From assembly GCF_032583975.1 (NCBI RefSeq), contig NZ_JAWHTF010000006.1: a DNA stretch of 64,000 bases. One strand, 5' to 3'. The notes under the pieces were generated by a model. The model was given only the letters and a program-made list of their open reading frames with translations, had not been told where the DNA came from and did no database searches. This DNA comes from Gilvirhabdus luticola (GTDB lineage: Bacteria; Bacteroidota; Bacteroidia; Flavobacteriales; Flavobacteriaceae). This document shows, piece after piece, positions 42,488-53,511 of this stretch. Numbering within the stretch: position 1 is the stretch's first letter; each line of letters opens with the position of its first letter. The translations under genes and the position numbers were made by a program.

Positions 42488-42862
42488 TTATTTTTTAACT
42501 TCAAATCTGTTTTTTAAAGTTATAATACCAACTGCAAGGATTACACCTAAAATATTGGCTAAAATATCTTTAAGATCAAATATTCTAGTACTTGTTATTC
42601 TATGTTGTAGTACTTCAATAATTATACCAAAACCAATAGATATAACCATTGCTAAAAAAAGAGCGGTTGTTTTCTTTCTTTCTAATTTGGTAAACCATGT
42701 TAAATACCAAAGAATTGCCAATATCCCATAAGTTAAAAAGTGGAAAACTTTGTCTGTAATAGACGGAACATAATCTGAAATATCATTTATTTTAATAAGA
42801 CTTACACAAGCAAGAGCAATAGTGTATAAAATTGTGATAAATAAAATATTTTTTTTAAGCAC
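42488..42862 (-). CDS. VanZ family membrane protein
   Basis: This protein of about 124 residues has four membrane helices and VanZ markers: DKVFHFLTYGILAILWYLTW and the polar IEVLQHRITSTRIFDLKDILANILGV before the last helix. VanZ-like proteins outside glycopeptide resistance have no settled function. The start must be non-ATG: GTG at 42862, or TTG at 42865, overlapping the gcvH stop by 8-11 bases. It is coupled to gcvH with no known functional reason. Confidence 0.85.
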   Translation of the reverse strand: MLKKNILFITILYTIALACVSLIKINDISDYVPSITDKVFHFLTYGILAILWYLTWFTKLERKKTTALFLAMVISIGFGIIIEVLQHRITSTRIFDLKDILANILGVILAVGIITLKNRFEVKK

Positions 42863-43235
42863 CAATAAGTTTTAAGTAGTCGTCAGCTGAAAGCAAACTA
42901 TCTATTTCTGATTCTTTAGATAACTTAACCTTTATTATCCATCCTTCACCATAAGGATCACTGTTTACTTTTTCAGGCTCATCCTCAAGAGATTCGTTGA
43001 ATTCTACAATTTCACCAGAAAGAGGTAAAAATAAGTCTGAAACCGTTTTTACTGCTTCAACAGTTCCAAATATTTCTTCTGCATCAAGAGTTTCGTCTAG
43101 TGTTTCTACCTCAACATAAACAATATCTCCTAATTCACCTTGTGCAAAATCTGTAATGCCAATAGTAGCTATTTCACCTTCTATTTTAACCCATTCGTGG
43201 TCTTTAGTGTACTTTAATTCAGACGGAATATTCAT
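42855..43235 (-). CDS. gcvH: Glycine cleavage system H protein
   Basis: This 126-residue lipoyl carrier shuttles the aminomethyl group between the P and T proteins. The lipoylated lysine is K63 in TVEAVKTVSDL. The N-terminal KYTKDHEWVK and the EDEPEKVNSDPYGEGWIIKVK segments are typical. Length is normal. It has its own promoter 24 bases upstream of the start, in the short gap after sprA. gcvP and gcvT are not in the window. Confidence 0.96.
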   Translation of the reverse strand: MNIPSELKYTKDHEWVKIEGEIATIGITDFAQGELGDIVYVEVETLDETLDAEEIFGTVEAVKTVSDLFLPLSGEIVEFNESLEDEPEKVNSDPYGEGWIIKVKLSKESEIDSLLSADDYLKLIGA

Positions 43236-43258
43236 TTTATAATTTTAATATGTTTTGG

Positions 43259-43289
43259 CAAATGTATCTATTCAAAATATAAAATTCAA
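43259..43289 (-). promoter_or_regulatory. gcvH promoter
   Basis: On the minus strand TTG (complement of 43287-43289) is followed after 20 bases by TACATTTG (complement of 43259-43266), both within the 63-base gap between the sprA stop and gcvH. Confidence 0.65.
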
Positions 43290-43298
43290 GACAAAAAA

Positions 43299-46200
43299 TT
43301 AATTTCCGAAATTATATCTTAAAGTAATTCCAGATCTAATTGTATTTTGTGGAAATGCGGTTGAAATGGCATATTCTGAAAATGTGTAATCGAAATAAAA
43401 GATACCTGTCAGATTCTTACTAAACGCATAGTCTGCAGTATATTTTAATCCCCAAATCGTCTGCCCAGATGTTACTTGATTATTCTCCAAATCCAGATAT
43501 CTAATAATGGTTTTATTTTCTCGTATTGAGATATCTGCCTTCATGTTCAAGTCACTTACTACGACTTGTCGAGGACCAGCTAATTTTGATTTAAATCGCA
43601 CATCCTTGATGCGATAACCTAATCCTAACACATATTCGTTACCTTTTATTTCAGTCATTAAATTATTATCAAAACTCAACGACAACATTCTATCTTTTTG
43701 AACTTCTGCCAATATTTTAACAGAGTTGTTCATTTCAAAATCTATTCGAATTAATGGGCTGAACATTTCAGTTAAACTCACATTGCTGTAAAGCGTTTCA
43801 TTTTTATAATTCCCAGACTGGTCAAAAACATCTGGATTAGGTTGCGTATCATAATCAGTATAATCATCAGGTTCTACATAATCTAAATTTGTTCTGAACT
43901 GATTTATAGTATAACCTGAACGATAGCCATGATTTATAGAGAACCGTTTAAAATTCTTTTTAAACCAGTTAAACTTCATAAAGCCCGTGTATTTCAAGTC
44001 CCAGTTTGGTATTGGTGTATCTCTAAAAGCGCCTAACGATACTTTATCAGCACTTTTTCCGGAATAAGCTGATAAAAACGCTGGTAATAAAACGGCTTGG
44101 TTTGTTTTTCCAAATCCTTTTGGATAGCCTGCTAAATCAGCATCTTCAAAGTTGGAAGGGTTTGTCATATCTACACCGTTCTTTTGAGCCAATCTGCGTG
44201 CAATTATTAACCTATTTGCTCTAAAATCATCAAAGGCATCCGAGCTAGTTTCATCACTTTTACTAAATGCAGTTTTGATTAAAAGTGTTGAAATATTAAA
44301 GTTTCCAAACGTATTTGGTGTAAGAGGTTGATAATCTAAAATTCCGTCAGAGCCTGGCGTCCCATCTCCTAATAAATAATCATGTATTTTATAATTTTCT
44401 GTAGAATTTTCAGAATACATTCTGTTGGCGACAATATCTATTTTTAAATCTCTAACGGGTTCAATATTCGCTGAAATATCCATTTGTCTTGTATGGACTT
44501 CGGTATATTGATCATTAAAATCTGGAAAAACTGTTAGCCATCCTTTTCTTGCAGCCAAATACCTTATATCCTTTTGGCTACCAAAAGTATATCCAAATGT
44601 CGGTTTTAGAGTACCTATAAATCCGGGTGTTAGTAAATAACCTGGCAAGAATGTTCCGTTGTTTTCAGAATAGTTGAATTGAATTCTCTTCACACTTGTT
44701 AATATATCTATTCCAGCATTCAATAATTTAGTTCCCGCCTTATTGGTCTTTTTAGGTTTATTAGCGTTTGGAGTTCCGCCAGTTGGAGGTGTTGAAATTT
44801 GTTGCCTGCTTGTTCTAGAACCTCTAACTGGTTTTTTAACCAACCCAATATATCTGTAAAACCTATTCATGTCTAAAGACGAATTGATATTATGAGTATT
44901 GGCATTTTGAATAGTATTTCCTAAATCATAGGTTTGACCATCAAGCTCTAAATTGCCATATAAATCAGATCCTTTTTGCCATTGAAAATCTCCTGTGTAA
45001 GAATATGTTGCACTTAAGAAGCTAAAGGTTGGTATTTTATAAAGAGGAATTTCATAATTAACGCCTAATTGCTGGTATTGCCTATTTGGGTCGCCGACAT
45101 CAAAGAAACCATCCCAAACATTTAGTGTTGGATCTTGTTCTCCGTTTATGATATTATCTTTAAAATAATTTCTTACAATGTTATTATTTGATGCCGTAAA
45201 GTTTAATTGCAATGAGTTTGTTAGGTTATAGTTTACGGTATATTGGAAATCGAATGTATAATTTCTCCTAAATAATTCTTCCAAACCAATATTATTCCCG
45301 CCTAATTCTACTTCTCTAAATCTTTGTTTATTAAACTGTCTGTTGATATTGGTATTTAAAGTAAAGCTTGATGGTAAAAGGTTAAAATTAAAATCTTTAA
45401 GAATTTGCCAATATTTCCCCGTAAATAGAGAATCGTTCTTTTTAAAAGGTTCAACGCTAATTGGATCAAAATTATAAGCATAATTTACACCTGTTCTTAT
45501 AGTTTGGTCTAATGAATTTTCAATCTCAAAATCCCTATGTTCTACTTTATTATAGGAATAGTTTAATGTCAAGTTTTCCACATCATAAAAATGTGGTTTA
45601 GCTTCTTCATTAGTTTTTATTTTTCTTACGCCAATAAAATTAATACTCTTGCGTTTTGTGTAATTTTCATTTACTTTAAGTATTGAATCTTGATTGGCAT
45701 TATTATCTAATTGCGTCTGAAGCTCAATATCTCTATAATATTCATCATATTTAGGGGTAATAATTTCTTCACTTTGACCATAATTGAAAGGTATTTGAAT
45801 TCCCCACTTTTTTGGTAATAGTTGCCCGACATTTATATTCGTCACTACATCATATTGTTCAACATCTTCTATACTACGTTCGTTTGGCCCTTGTTCAATT
45901 CCACCGAAACCTGAAGTGCTCTTTCTTCCTGTTGCGCTAACGTTTGCAAAATCTGCTAAATTTGAATCTACACTTACTATAGCTGCCCAACCTCCTTTAT
46001 TGTCTAAATCTGACATTCTTAACTCATTAAACCAGATTTCACCACATTGCGGATTTTTAGAAATATTTTTTACTCCTATCATCAACGTTCTTATGTCTCC
46101 AAAATTAGGATTCCCTTTTATTGCAACACGATGCTGACCTGGAGTGTAACCAGAAAATGGGTCTGAAACAGGAATGTCTATTAAAGTTCCATCTATAACA

Positions 46201-49200
46201 TCGTAAAATGTTGGATCTTCATTGCTTAAAGATCCATTGGCAATACCTAAAGATTTAATTTGAGCCAAGACTTCAATTGGAAGATTGATCTCGTTTTCTT
46301 CCGGCCACAAAGCCTCTCTTGAAACTCCTGTTGAAACTTGAAGCGGAATTTCTATTTGATAAAAATTTTCTGTAAGATCATTTCCCATCCTAATAAATCC
46401 AACAAGATCATTACTAGCTAATGTTCCAGACTCTCCATCTTCAGCATGCATAAACATTCGAATGCGTTTATACTGACGCATATCAACATTAATGTTCTTG
46501 TAAACTGCTTTTGAATCTAATGTTTCTAAATCACAAATATTGGCTACTAAAGATTGCTCATTTTGTCTTACAACTGTATTATTATTAAATAACTGTTCAG
46601 GTTCAACTCCTGGAGGTGAGGCATAACTTCCTTCATTTTCTATGGTTCCAATAACTCCTACCGAAAATTCGGTTTGAGGATCTTCTGGTGTTGGATCGTT
46701 TTTATCAAGGGCTTGTGTATATCGTCTCCAATCACTTCTCACCAGATCAAGTGTTCCAAAACGGAATACTGTATTTTCTGTAAACTCTTTGAGGTACATA
46801 CGAACAAAACGTATCGATCTAAAATCAGAGATACCATTAATTGCCTGAACATGGTCTCCTTCAACAGGAATCCTGAATTGATACCACCTAACTTGAGCCG
46901 TTTGTCCGTTTGCTAATTCTCTATTTTGAATTTTTATATCTCGAATAAATTCTCCTATAGGATTTGTTGGTGAAATTTCATCTAAACTGTTTTCCGGTAA
47001 ATTTTGTCTTGTTATTTCTAATTCATATTCAAAATAACTATTAATCGTATTCATTGTATTGTCCCGATTAATATCCTCTGCGTCTGGTTGTGTTGTCGAA
47101 CCTCTGTTTGTGTCTGTAAAAGTGTCTGGTGAGTTACCTTCTTGACCATTATATTGAGCATAACGTTCAAAGATATTTCCTTCCGCCTGTAAAAAGTAGG
47201 TGTAATTATCGTTTGCTGGATCATCTAGTCCGGCAAAATTCGGAAATTTTAAAGCTTCGTCTATGTCGTTCAACCCATCATAACCTACATCCTGAAGAGT
47301 TCTTTCCGCTCCTGTAGTGCTAAAGGCATAAACCAAAGACTGATTAGCAGGCACCTGACCCCAAGAAGTTTCTGTTGTAAACACATTATTGTTTGCATCT
47401 GGTAAACCATTCTCATATTGCTTACGTCCATCTGGTAGTACATCTTCAGAAATATTACCGAGGTTAAATACCAGTTTCCCTCCTGGATTTGAAAGATTTT
47501 CCTGAAAAGGGTCTTGCAACCAAAATTCTATGTATTCTACATTAGCTTGTTCTAAATCTGTAGATGTTAATTGCCTTGTTATACCTGCCCAGTTTTGTTC
47601 TGGATTTGGCAAGGTGTTACCATTAGCATTAGGGCTAAAATTATAGGGCCCTCTTTCTGCAGGATAGTATGCTAAATCTAAAGTGTTTTGTACAGAAACT
47701 TGACCTTGTACTAAATCCCTATTTGGAAACAGTTCACGAATAAAGACACGACTTGTATACAAACTAGAAACATCATCGTCTGTAATACCGTTTGGCCTTT
47801 GGCTACTATAAAAAATGGGATCGATAGAATACCAATTTAGTTTTGCTCTTTGATAGCCATTTTGCAAATTGATATCGCTATCTGGGTCGTTAACATCTAT
47901 ATAACCCAAATTAGGATCGAAAGGTGTGCTCGATAAGAACCAAGATTGTTGGGATTTTAATTCAATAGCATTTTGCGTTCCTTCAAAATCATCAACGTAA
48001 GATGTTGCTTCACCATTAAAATTTGTTCCTTTTGGTGCTCCAGGTGCTAAATAAGCAAACTCACCTCTTACAGAAATGTTGGATGGTACATCTGTATCAA
48101 TATTTGGAAGTTTGTTTACTAAACGTGTTAAAAATGGAACTTCAGTAGAATAATTTCCGTTAAACCCAAAAATAGTATTGTTGATTGGTTCGCTATTGTA
48201 GTTTGCCTTTTGTGTTATAGGTCTTTCGTTCAGGTTTAAGAAAGTGGCACCTAAAAGGAAGTTTTCGTTAAACTGGTGTTCAACATTTATTCCTGTAAAT
48301 CTTTTTGTTTGTTGGCCAAAAACTGCATTATTTTCAGTAGACACTTGTATTGGAGTATTTGACGCTTTTAGGGCTTCGTCTAAAATTTGCACTCTCCCAA
48401 GTTGATAATTAACTGTATAGTCTATACCTTCAACCAGCACACGTCCTCCAGCAGTTACTTTAACAGAACCTCTTGGGACATTGAAAGATCCTATTGGAAT
48501 ACCATCACCACCTGAAGATTTATATCGTCCTTTTATTTGGAACTTATTTTTTTCTACTTCTTCTAACGCTGCTGTTTTGGTACTGCTATATAAAATGCTA
48601 TAAACATATTTTTGTTGGTTCCCATTATATGTTGCCTCATTATTATAATCTTCTAATGGATCAAGAGAAAGTACATCAAACAGATATTCACCAAATGGTT
48701 CAACAGACGTAAATATAATTTTACCATTTTGAGGTAACACAGTGATACCTGGAACAAAATCAAAGAATCCATCACCATTAATTTGTGGGTCGTTGTTAAA
48801 ATTTAACTTATCTAAATTGAAAACCCTTAAAAGTGGTGTTTCTTGTAATTCGTCTTCTCCTGACCCTGGAGTTGGGAAAGGTGTGCCTGAAACAGGAGTT
48901 ATGTAATTTAAAGGTGATGCTTCTGTGTAGAAAATATTTAATTTAAAATCATCCTGACTTAGTTGGTAAGCACCAGTATCATAAATGTTTTTCATCATTA
49001 AATCCCAAACTGGTTGATTCACATTGGTAATACTGCTTTTAAGCATTTTTACAATCAATGTGTTATTAGTTACTGATGTAACATTCCCATCTATATCTGT
49101 ACCAATACCAGTAGCATCTATACCATCGTTTGCAAACTCACCTATTTGATATACTTGCCCTCCAACGGTAAACTGAAATGCCACACCAAGTATTTCATCA

Positions 49201-50552
49201 TTACTCAAACGCTGATTTAATGAAATATAGCCTAATTGTGAGTTTAAAATATATTCTGATCCTTCAATAAGCTTTCGGGCATTCTCTAATTTTGAATAAT
49301 CTGTCCCTTCGTTTGCACCAGGAACGGTTATACCTGATTGCGCCGTTGCAACATCTCTTATTAAATCGTTTAATTGAGAAGTTCCTACTCCAATACTAGT
49401 TGGATCCAGGGCATTATTTGGATTGTCAGGTAATGTTCCTGGACTTCCATTTACTATTACAGATGGATTTCCTACTTTATCTGTTTCTCCAATATCCTGT
49501 AAAGCAATGACGTTTCTTACATTGTCTGTTTGATTATTTCTATTGGTTACCCAAACTTCTAATCTAGTAATTTGAATATTCGAATTTATAAAAGGATATG
49601 TTGAAAGTGCCTTATCGTAATTATCCCTAAAATATTGAGCTAAAAAGAAATGCCTGTTTTCATCATAATCTCTAATGAATAATTCAAATTCTTCTAACGT
49701 ACCACCACCTTGAGCAACTACGGTCTTTGTTTCAGATTTCTGTTCAGAAAAAATTCCTGTTACTGTGGTTTTTCCAAATTGTAATTGTGTTTTTACACCA
49801 AAAAGACTTTGAGCTCCAGTAATTAAAGAATTATTGAGTGGCATACTCACATTTCCAACTTCAATTTTCTGTATGATGTCATCTTCAGTTGGTGTATATT
49901 CTAGTTTAATTATATTTTCAAAGTCAAAAGTAGATTGCGTATCATAATTAGCCGTTACTTGAAGTCTAGTGCCAACTCTGCCCAATAAACTCAAACTAAT
50001 ACGTTGATCAAAATCGAAAGTGAAATTACTTCTATTCTTCGGAGAAAAAGCAGGATTATCCTGTTTAGAAAACAAAACTCCCAAATCCATTTCAACAGAA
50101 CCTTGAGGTACCACTTCAATAGTGTTGCCTCCAAAAACGGTTTCAAAAAAATCTGAATCTACATAAAATTCTGGCAAAAGGTTTTTTTGTTCATCCTCTG
50201 TTCCTTCTTTTTTTCCATCAAATGCGTCAATTTTTTGTTTGTAATAAGATTTTAAGTTTTCTTCTATAACAAGCTGTTCGTATTCTTCTGGAGTTAATAT
50301 TACGGGATAATTAATATTAAAGTTTCCAATAGATTCTGTATAATAATATCTGTCTGTTATAGGATCGTATGTGTATTTAGAAACAATACTTTCAGGATTT
50401 GGGAATTTTAAATTTCCTAAACCAAATCCTGTTTGCGTTGTATCTTGATCTGTTGGTTGTTGCGACCATACAGCTACTGAAACCAATAAGAACAGAACCG
50501 AAAACGTATATTTTTTAACTGATTTATAAAAATTTAGGTTAGTAGTATTCAA
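43299..50552 (-). CDS. sprA: Cell-surface protein SprA, type IX secretion translocon
   Basis: The 2417-residue protein is one of the longest in the genome. It has a signal peptide (YTFSVLFLLVSVAVWSQQ), two SprA N-terminal-type regions (beginning with a proline/asparagine-rich segment and FDQRISLSLLGRVGTRL), and very long stretches of barrel strands to the end (GITLRYNFGN). SprA forms the giant 36-strand outer-membrane barrel through which type IX substrates leave the cell and is required for gliding. Size and signal sequence fit SprA exactly. It is 6 bases after ruvA and probably co-transcribed with it, an association I recall as conserved in flavobacteria. Confidence 0.95.
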   Translation of the reverse strand: MNTTNLNFYKSVKKYTFSVLFLLVSVAVWSQQPTDQDTTQTGFGLGNLKFPNPESIVSKYTYDPITDRYYYTESIGNFNINYPVILTPEEYEQLVIEENLKSYYKQKIDAFDGKKEGTEDEQKNLLPEFYVDSDFFETVFGGNTIEVVPQGSVEMDLGVLFSKQDNPAFSPKNRSNFTFDFDQRISLSLLGRVGTRLQVTANYDTQSTFDFENIIKLEYTPTEDDIIQKIEVGNVSMPLNNSLITGAQSLFGVKTQLQFGKTTVTGIFSEQKSETKTVVAQGGGTLEEFELFIRDYDENRHFFLAQYFRDNYDKALSTYPFINSNIQITRLEVWVTNRNNQTDNVRNVIALQDIGETDKVGNPSVIVNGSPGTLPDNPNNALDPTSIGVGTSQLNDLIRDVATAQSGITVPGANEGTDYSKLENARKLIEGSEYILNSQLGYISLNQRLSNDEILGVAFQFTVGGQVYQIGEFANDGIDATGIGTDIDGNVTSVTNNTLIVKMLKSSITNVNQPVWDLMMKNIYDTGAYQLSQDDFKLNIFYTEASPLNYITPVSGTPFPTPGSGEDELQETPLLRVFNLDKLNFNNDPQINGDGFFDFVPGITVLPQNGKIIFTSVEPFGEYLFDVLSLDPLEDYNNEATYNGNQQKYVYSILYSSTKTAALEEVEKNKFQIKGRYKSSGGDGIPIGSFNVPRGSVKVTAGGRVLVEGIDYTVNYQLGRVQILDEALKASNTPIQVSTENNAVFGQQTKRFTGINVEHQFNENFLLGATFLNLNERPITQKANYNSEPINNTIFGFNGNYSTEVPFLTRLVNKLPNIDTDVPSNISVRGEFAYLAPGAPKGTNFNGEATSYVDDFEGTQNAIELKSQQSWFLSSTPFDPNLGYIDVNDPDSDINLQNGYQRAKLNWYSIDPIFYSSQRPNGITDDDVSSLYTSRVFIRELFPNRDLVQGQVSVQNTLDLAYYPAERGPYNFSPNANGNTLPNPEQNWAGITRQLTSTDLEQANVEYIEFWLQDPFQENLSNPGGKLVFNLGNISEDVLPDGRKQYENGLPDANNNVFTTETSWGQVPANQSLVYAFSTTGAERTLQDVGYDGLNDIDEALKFPNFAGLDDPANDNYTYFLQAEGNIFERYAQYNGQEGNSPDTFTDTNRGSTTQPDAEDINRDNTMNTINSYFEYELEITRQNLPENSLDEISPTNPIGEFIRDIKIQNRELANGQTAQVRWYQFRIPVEGDHVQAINGISDFRSIRFVRMYLKEFTENTVFRFGTLDLVRSDWRRYTQALDKNDPTPEDPQTEFSVGVIGTIENEGSYASPPGVEPEQLFNNNTVVRQNEQSLVANICDLETLDSKAVYKNINVDMRQYKRIRMFMHAEDGESGTLASNDLVGFIRMGNDLTENFYQIEIPLQVSTGVSREALWPEENEINLPIEVLAQIKSLGIANGSLSNEDPTFYDVIDGTLIDIPVSDPFSGYTPGQHRVAIKGNPNFGDIRTLMIGVKNISKNPQCGEIWFNELRMSDLDNKGGWAAIVSVDSNLADFANVSATGRKSTSGFGGIEQGPNERSIEDVEQYDVVTNINVGQLLPKKWGIQIPFNYGQSEEIITPKYDEYYRDIELQTQLDNNANQDSILKVNENYTKRKSINFIGVRKIKTNEEAKPHFYDVENLTLNYSYNKVEHRDFEIENSLDQTIRTGVNYAYNFDPISVEPFKKNDSLFTGKYWQILKDFNFNLLPSSFTLNTNINRQFNKQRFREVELGGNNIGLEELFRRNYTFDFQYTVNYNLTNSLQLNFTASNNNIVRNYFKDNIINGEQDPTLNVWDGFFDVGDPNRQYQQLGVNYEIPLYKIPTFSFLSATYSYTGDFQWQKGSDLYGNLELDGQTYDLGNTIQNANTHNINSSLDMNRFYRYIGLVKKPVRGSRTSRQQISTPPTGGTPNANKPKKTNKAGTKLLNAGIDILTSVKRIQFNYSENNGTFLPGYLLTPGFIGTLKPTFGYTFGSQKDIRYLAARKGWLTVFPDFNDQYTEVHTRQMDISANIEPVRDLKIDIVANRMYSENSTENYKIHDYLLGDGTPGSDGILDYQPLTPNTFGNFNISTLLIKTAFSKSDETSSDAFDDFRANRLIIARRLAQKNGVDMTNPSNFEDADLAGYPKGFGKTNQAVLLPAFLSAYSGKSADKVSLGAFRDTPIPNWDLKYTGFMKFNWFKKNFKRFSINHGYRSGYTINQFRTNLDYVEPDDYTDYDTQPNPDVFDQSGNYKNETLYSNVSLTEMFSPLIRIDFEMNNSVKILAEVQKDRMLSLSFDNNLMTEIKGNEYVLGLGYRIKDVRFKSKLAGPRQVVVSDLNMKADISIRENKTIIRYLDLENNQVTSGQTIWGLKYTADYAFSKNLTGIFYFDYTFSEYAISTAFPQNTIRSGITLRYNFGN

Positions 50553-50558
50553 AATCTA

Positions 50559-51140
50559 TTATAAATTTTTTAAAGCTAATTTAATAATGGTTTCTACATT
50601 GGCATCTTGTTGTGTAGTTAAAATTTTATCTACAACTCTTTCGGCTTGCTTTCTTGCAAAACCTAAAACCTCTAAAGCAGATAACGCTTCATCTTTACAG
50701 GTATTGTTTTTTGCTACTGAAACTTCATCAATATCGTAAATTTTTAGAACTTTATCCTTTAAATCTAGTATTACTCGTTGAGCAGTTTTTGCTCCAATGC
50801 CTTTTATAGACTGAATAAGAACTACATCTCCCATAGCAATACCTTCTCTAACTTGTTTTGGAGTTAAAGAAGACAACATAGTTCTTGCTATACTAGAGCC
50901 AATGCCACTTACAGAAATTAAGAGTTTAAAAATTTCTCTTTCAGCTAAAGACGAGAAACCAAATAATGAATGAGAATCTTCTTTTATTTGAAGATAAGTA
51001 TATAGCTTAATGTTTTCTTGATTAGGGATTTGAGAAAAAGTGTGTAAGGAAATATGTATTAAATAGCCTATTCCGTTACAATCGATAACAACATCCGTTG
51101 GGTTTTTTTCAACAAGTTTTCCTTGAATATATGTTATCAT
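50559..51140 (-). CDS. ruvA: Holliday junction helicase subunit RuvA
   Basis: The 193-residue protein has the N-terminal OB fold (MITYIQGKLVEKNPTDVVID), a double helix-hairpin-helix domain with LLISVSGIGSSIARTMLS and LIQSIKGIGAKTAQRVILDL, and the C-terminal RuvB-binding domain (DEALSALEVLGFARKQAERVVDKI). It targets RuvB to Holliday junctions; ruvB lies 11 kb away in this window. Length is normal. Confidence 0.96.
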   Translation of the reverse strand: MITYIQGKLVEKNPTDVVIDCNGIGYLIHISLHTFSQIPNQENIKLYTYLQIKEDSHSLFGFSSLAEREIFKLLISVSGIGSSIARTMLSSLTPKQVREGIAMGDVVLIQSIKGIGAKTAQRVILDLKDKVLKIYDIDEVSVAKNNTCKDEALSALEVLGFARKQAERVVDKILTTQQDANVETIIKLALKNL

Positions 51141-51162
51141 TTAATTATCCCTATTTACATCC

Positions 51163-51170
51163 CAAATGTA
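51163..51170 (-). promoter_or_regulatory. -7 box for ruvA-sprA
   Basis: TACATTTG on the minus strand (complement of 51163-51170) ends 23 bases before the ruvA ATG, between maeB and ruvA. No good upstream TTG is apparent. Confidence 0.5.
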
Positions 51171-51191
51171 ATAAAATTATTTACATTAAAA

Positions 51192-53489
51192 TTACTTTGC
51201 TTCAGGGTGTTCAAGCTCCCATTTTTCTTTTTGCTGGGCATCAATAACAGAAATTGCTGTCATATTTACAATTTCGTCTACACTAGCTCCTAATTGTAAA
51301 ATATGAACGGGTTTTCTTAGACCCATCATAATTGGACCTATTGATTCGGAATTGTTTAATTCCTTTAAGAGTTTATATGTAATATTTGCTGATTCAAGAT
51401 TGGGAAAAATTAAAGTATTTACTTTTCTGCCTGCTAATTTAGAAAAAGGGAAAGTTTCTTTATGAACATCAACATTTAATGCAAAATCTATTTGTAGTTC
51501 ACCATCTACTAATAAATCTGGATAATTTTTGTGTAAAATTGAAACTGCATCTCTAACTTTTGTTGCTCCAGGATTGTCTGAAGATCCGAAATTAGAATAA
51601 GAAAGCATGGCAATTGTAGGCTGCATTCCAAACATCTTCACCACCTTAGAGGTCATAACAGCGATTTTAGCCAAATCATCTGCTGAAGGATTAATATTAA
51701 TTGAGGTGTCGCTTAAAAACATTGGCCCTCGTTGGGTCATCATAATATTTGTAGTAGCTATTCTTGTAGCTCCTTTTGCCAAGCCAATAAGTTCGAGAAT
51801 AGGTTTTACAACTGTAGGGTAGGCTCTTGAGTATCCAGTAATAACCGCATCTGCATCACCTTCGTTTACCATCATTGCAGCAAAATAGTTCCGTTCACGC
51901 ATCAATCTTTGTGCCGAATAATAGGTTATACCTCTTCGACCTCGTTGTTTCCAGTAACATTTGGCATAATTATTCTTTCTTTCTATTTCTTCATCAGATT
52001 TTGGATCTATAATTGGTACATCTGCTTCAAATTCAATCTCGTCCATTAGAGCCTTAATGATATCTCTACGCCCTAATAATATAGGGTGAGCTATCCCTTC
52101 TTCATGAGCGATTTGAGCAGCTTTAAGCACTTTTAATTGGTCTGCCTCCGCAAAAACTACTCGCTTTGGATTAATTTTTGCCCTGTTGAGTAACAGTCTA
52201 ACGATTTTGTTATCAGAACCCAAACGCTCCATAAGTGAGTCCCTATATTCTTCCCAATTTTTAATTGGCTCCTTTGCCACACCAGACTCAATTGCTGCTT
52301 TTGCCACGGCCGGTGGAACTTCTGCAATTAGTCTTGGATCAAAGGGTTTTGGAATGATATAATCTTTATTGAAAGTAAGACGCGTTTCTCCATAGGCGAT
52401 ATTGACTTGTTCTGGCACTGGTTCTTTAGCTAGATTTGCTAATGCATACACAGCAGCCATCTTCATCTCTTCGTTGATCTTTGTAGCACGTACATCTAAA
52501 GCTCCTCTGAATATAAATGGGAAACCTAAAACATTATTAACCTGATTAGGATGATCACTACGTCCTGTTGCCATAATGATATCTTCTCTTGTAGCAACAG
52601 CCAAATCATATGCTATTTCTGGATCTGGATTAGACATGGCAAATACTATAGGCACTTTTGCCATAGATTTTAACATTTCTGGAGAAACAATATTTGAGGT
52701 TGAGAGACCTATAAAAACATCGGCATCTTTCATGGCTTCATCTAAAGTGTCAATCTTTCTATGAGTTGCAAATTCTGCTTTTTCTAACGAGAGGTTTTCT
52801 CTGTCTTGTCTTATTACGCCCTTACTGTCTAGCATAACCATATTTTCTCGTTTAGCACCACAGGCCTGATACAATCTTGAACACGAGATAGCTGCCGCTC
52901 CTGCACCGCTTATTACAATTTTAACTTGATCTATTTTCTTTTCTGCAAGTTCTAATGCGTTAATCAATGCAGCTGCCGAAATAATCGCCGTACCATGTTG
53001 GTCATCATGCATTACTGGAATATCTAATTCCTCTTTTAACCGTCTTTCAATTTCAAAAGCTTCTGGAGCTTTGATATCTTCAAGATTTATTCCTCCAAAA
53101 GTTGGAGAAATCATTTTTACAGTTTGTATAAACTCTTCAATGTTTTCGGTATCTACTTCAATATCGAAAACATCTATATCGGCAAAAATTTTAAATAATA
53201 AGCCCTTTCCTTCCATGACTGGTTTGGATGCCTCTGGTCCTATATTACCAAGCCCTAAAACTGCTGTACCATTTGATATAACTGCTACTAAATTTCCTTT
53301 AGTAGTATATTTATAAACGTTTTCTTTTTTTCTGCTTATTTCCAAACAAGGCTCTGCAACTCCAGGAGAATATGCCAAAGACAAGTCTCTTTGAGAAGCA
53401 TACTTTTTTGTAGGCACTACCTTTATTTTACCAGGTATCGGTTTGGCATGATATACTAAAGCTTCTCTGCGTTTACTTTGCTTGCTCAT
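51192..53489 (-). CDS. maeB: NADP-dependent malic enzyme with phosphotransacetylase-like domain
   Basis: The 765-residue protein decarboxylates malate to pyruvate with NADP. The malic-enzyme domain (about residues 1-420) shows SLAYSPGVAEPCL, DDQHGTAI and the Rossmann IVISGAGAAAISCSRLYQ. A C-terminal phosphate-acetyl/butyryltransferase-like domain (about 430-760) is present, which in this family regulates rather than catalyses. Length matches the MaeB type. It is upstream of ruvA on the minus strand and divergent from a LacI-type gene. A direct regulatory link is unproven. Confidence 0.94.
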   Translation of the reverse strand: MSKQSKRREALVYHAKPIPGKIKVVPTKKYASQRDLSLAYSPGVAEPCLEISRKKENVYKYTTKGNLVAVISNGTAVLGLGNIGPEASKPVMEGKGLLFKIFADIDVFDIEVDTENIEEFIQTVKMISPTFGGINLEDIKAPEAFEIERRLKEELDIPVMHDDQHGTAIISAAALINALELAEKKIDQVKIVISGAGAAAISCSRLYQACGAKRENMVMLDSKGVIRQDRENLSLEKAEFATHRKIDTLDEAMKDADVFIGLSTSNIVSPEMLKSMAKVPIVFAMSNPDPEIAYDLAVATREDIIMATGRSDHPNQVNNVLGFPFIFRGALDVRATKINEEMKMAAVYALANLAKEPVPEQVNIAYGETRLTFNKDYIIPKPFDPRLIAEVPPAVAKAAIESGVAKEPIKNWEEYRDSLMERLGSDNKIVRLLLNRAKINPKRVVFAEADQLKVLKAAQIAHEEGIAHPILLGRRDIIKALMDEIEFEADVPIIDPKSDEEIERKNNYAKCYWKQRGRRGITYYSAQRLMRERNYFAAMMVNEGDADAVITGYSRAYPTVVKPILELIGLAKGATRIATTNIMMTQRGPMFLSDTSININPSADDLAKIAVMTSKVVKMFGMQPTIAMLSYSNFGSSDNPGATKVRDAVSILHKNYPDLLVDGELQIDFALNVDVHKETFPFSKLAGRKVNTLIFPNLESANITYKLLKELNNSESIGPIMMGLRKPVHILQLGASVDEIVNMTAISVIDAQQKEKWELEHPEAK

Positions 53490-53511
53490 AAAATTGGATT
53501 AATTTAATTAG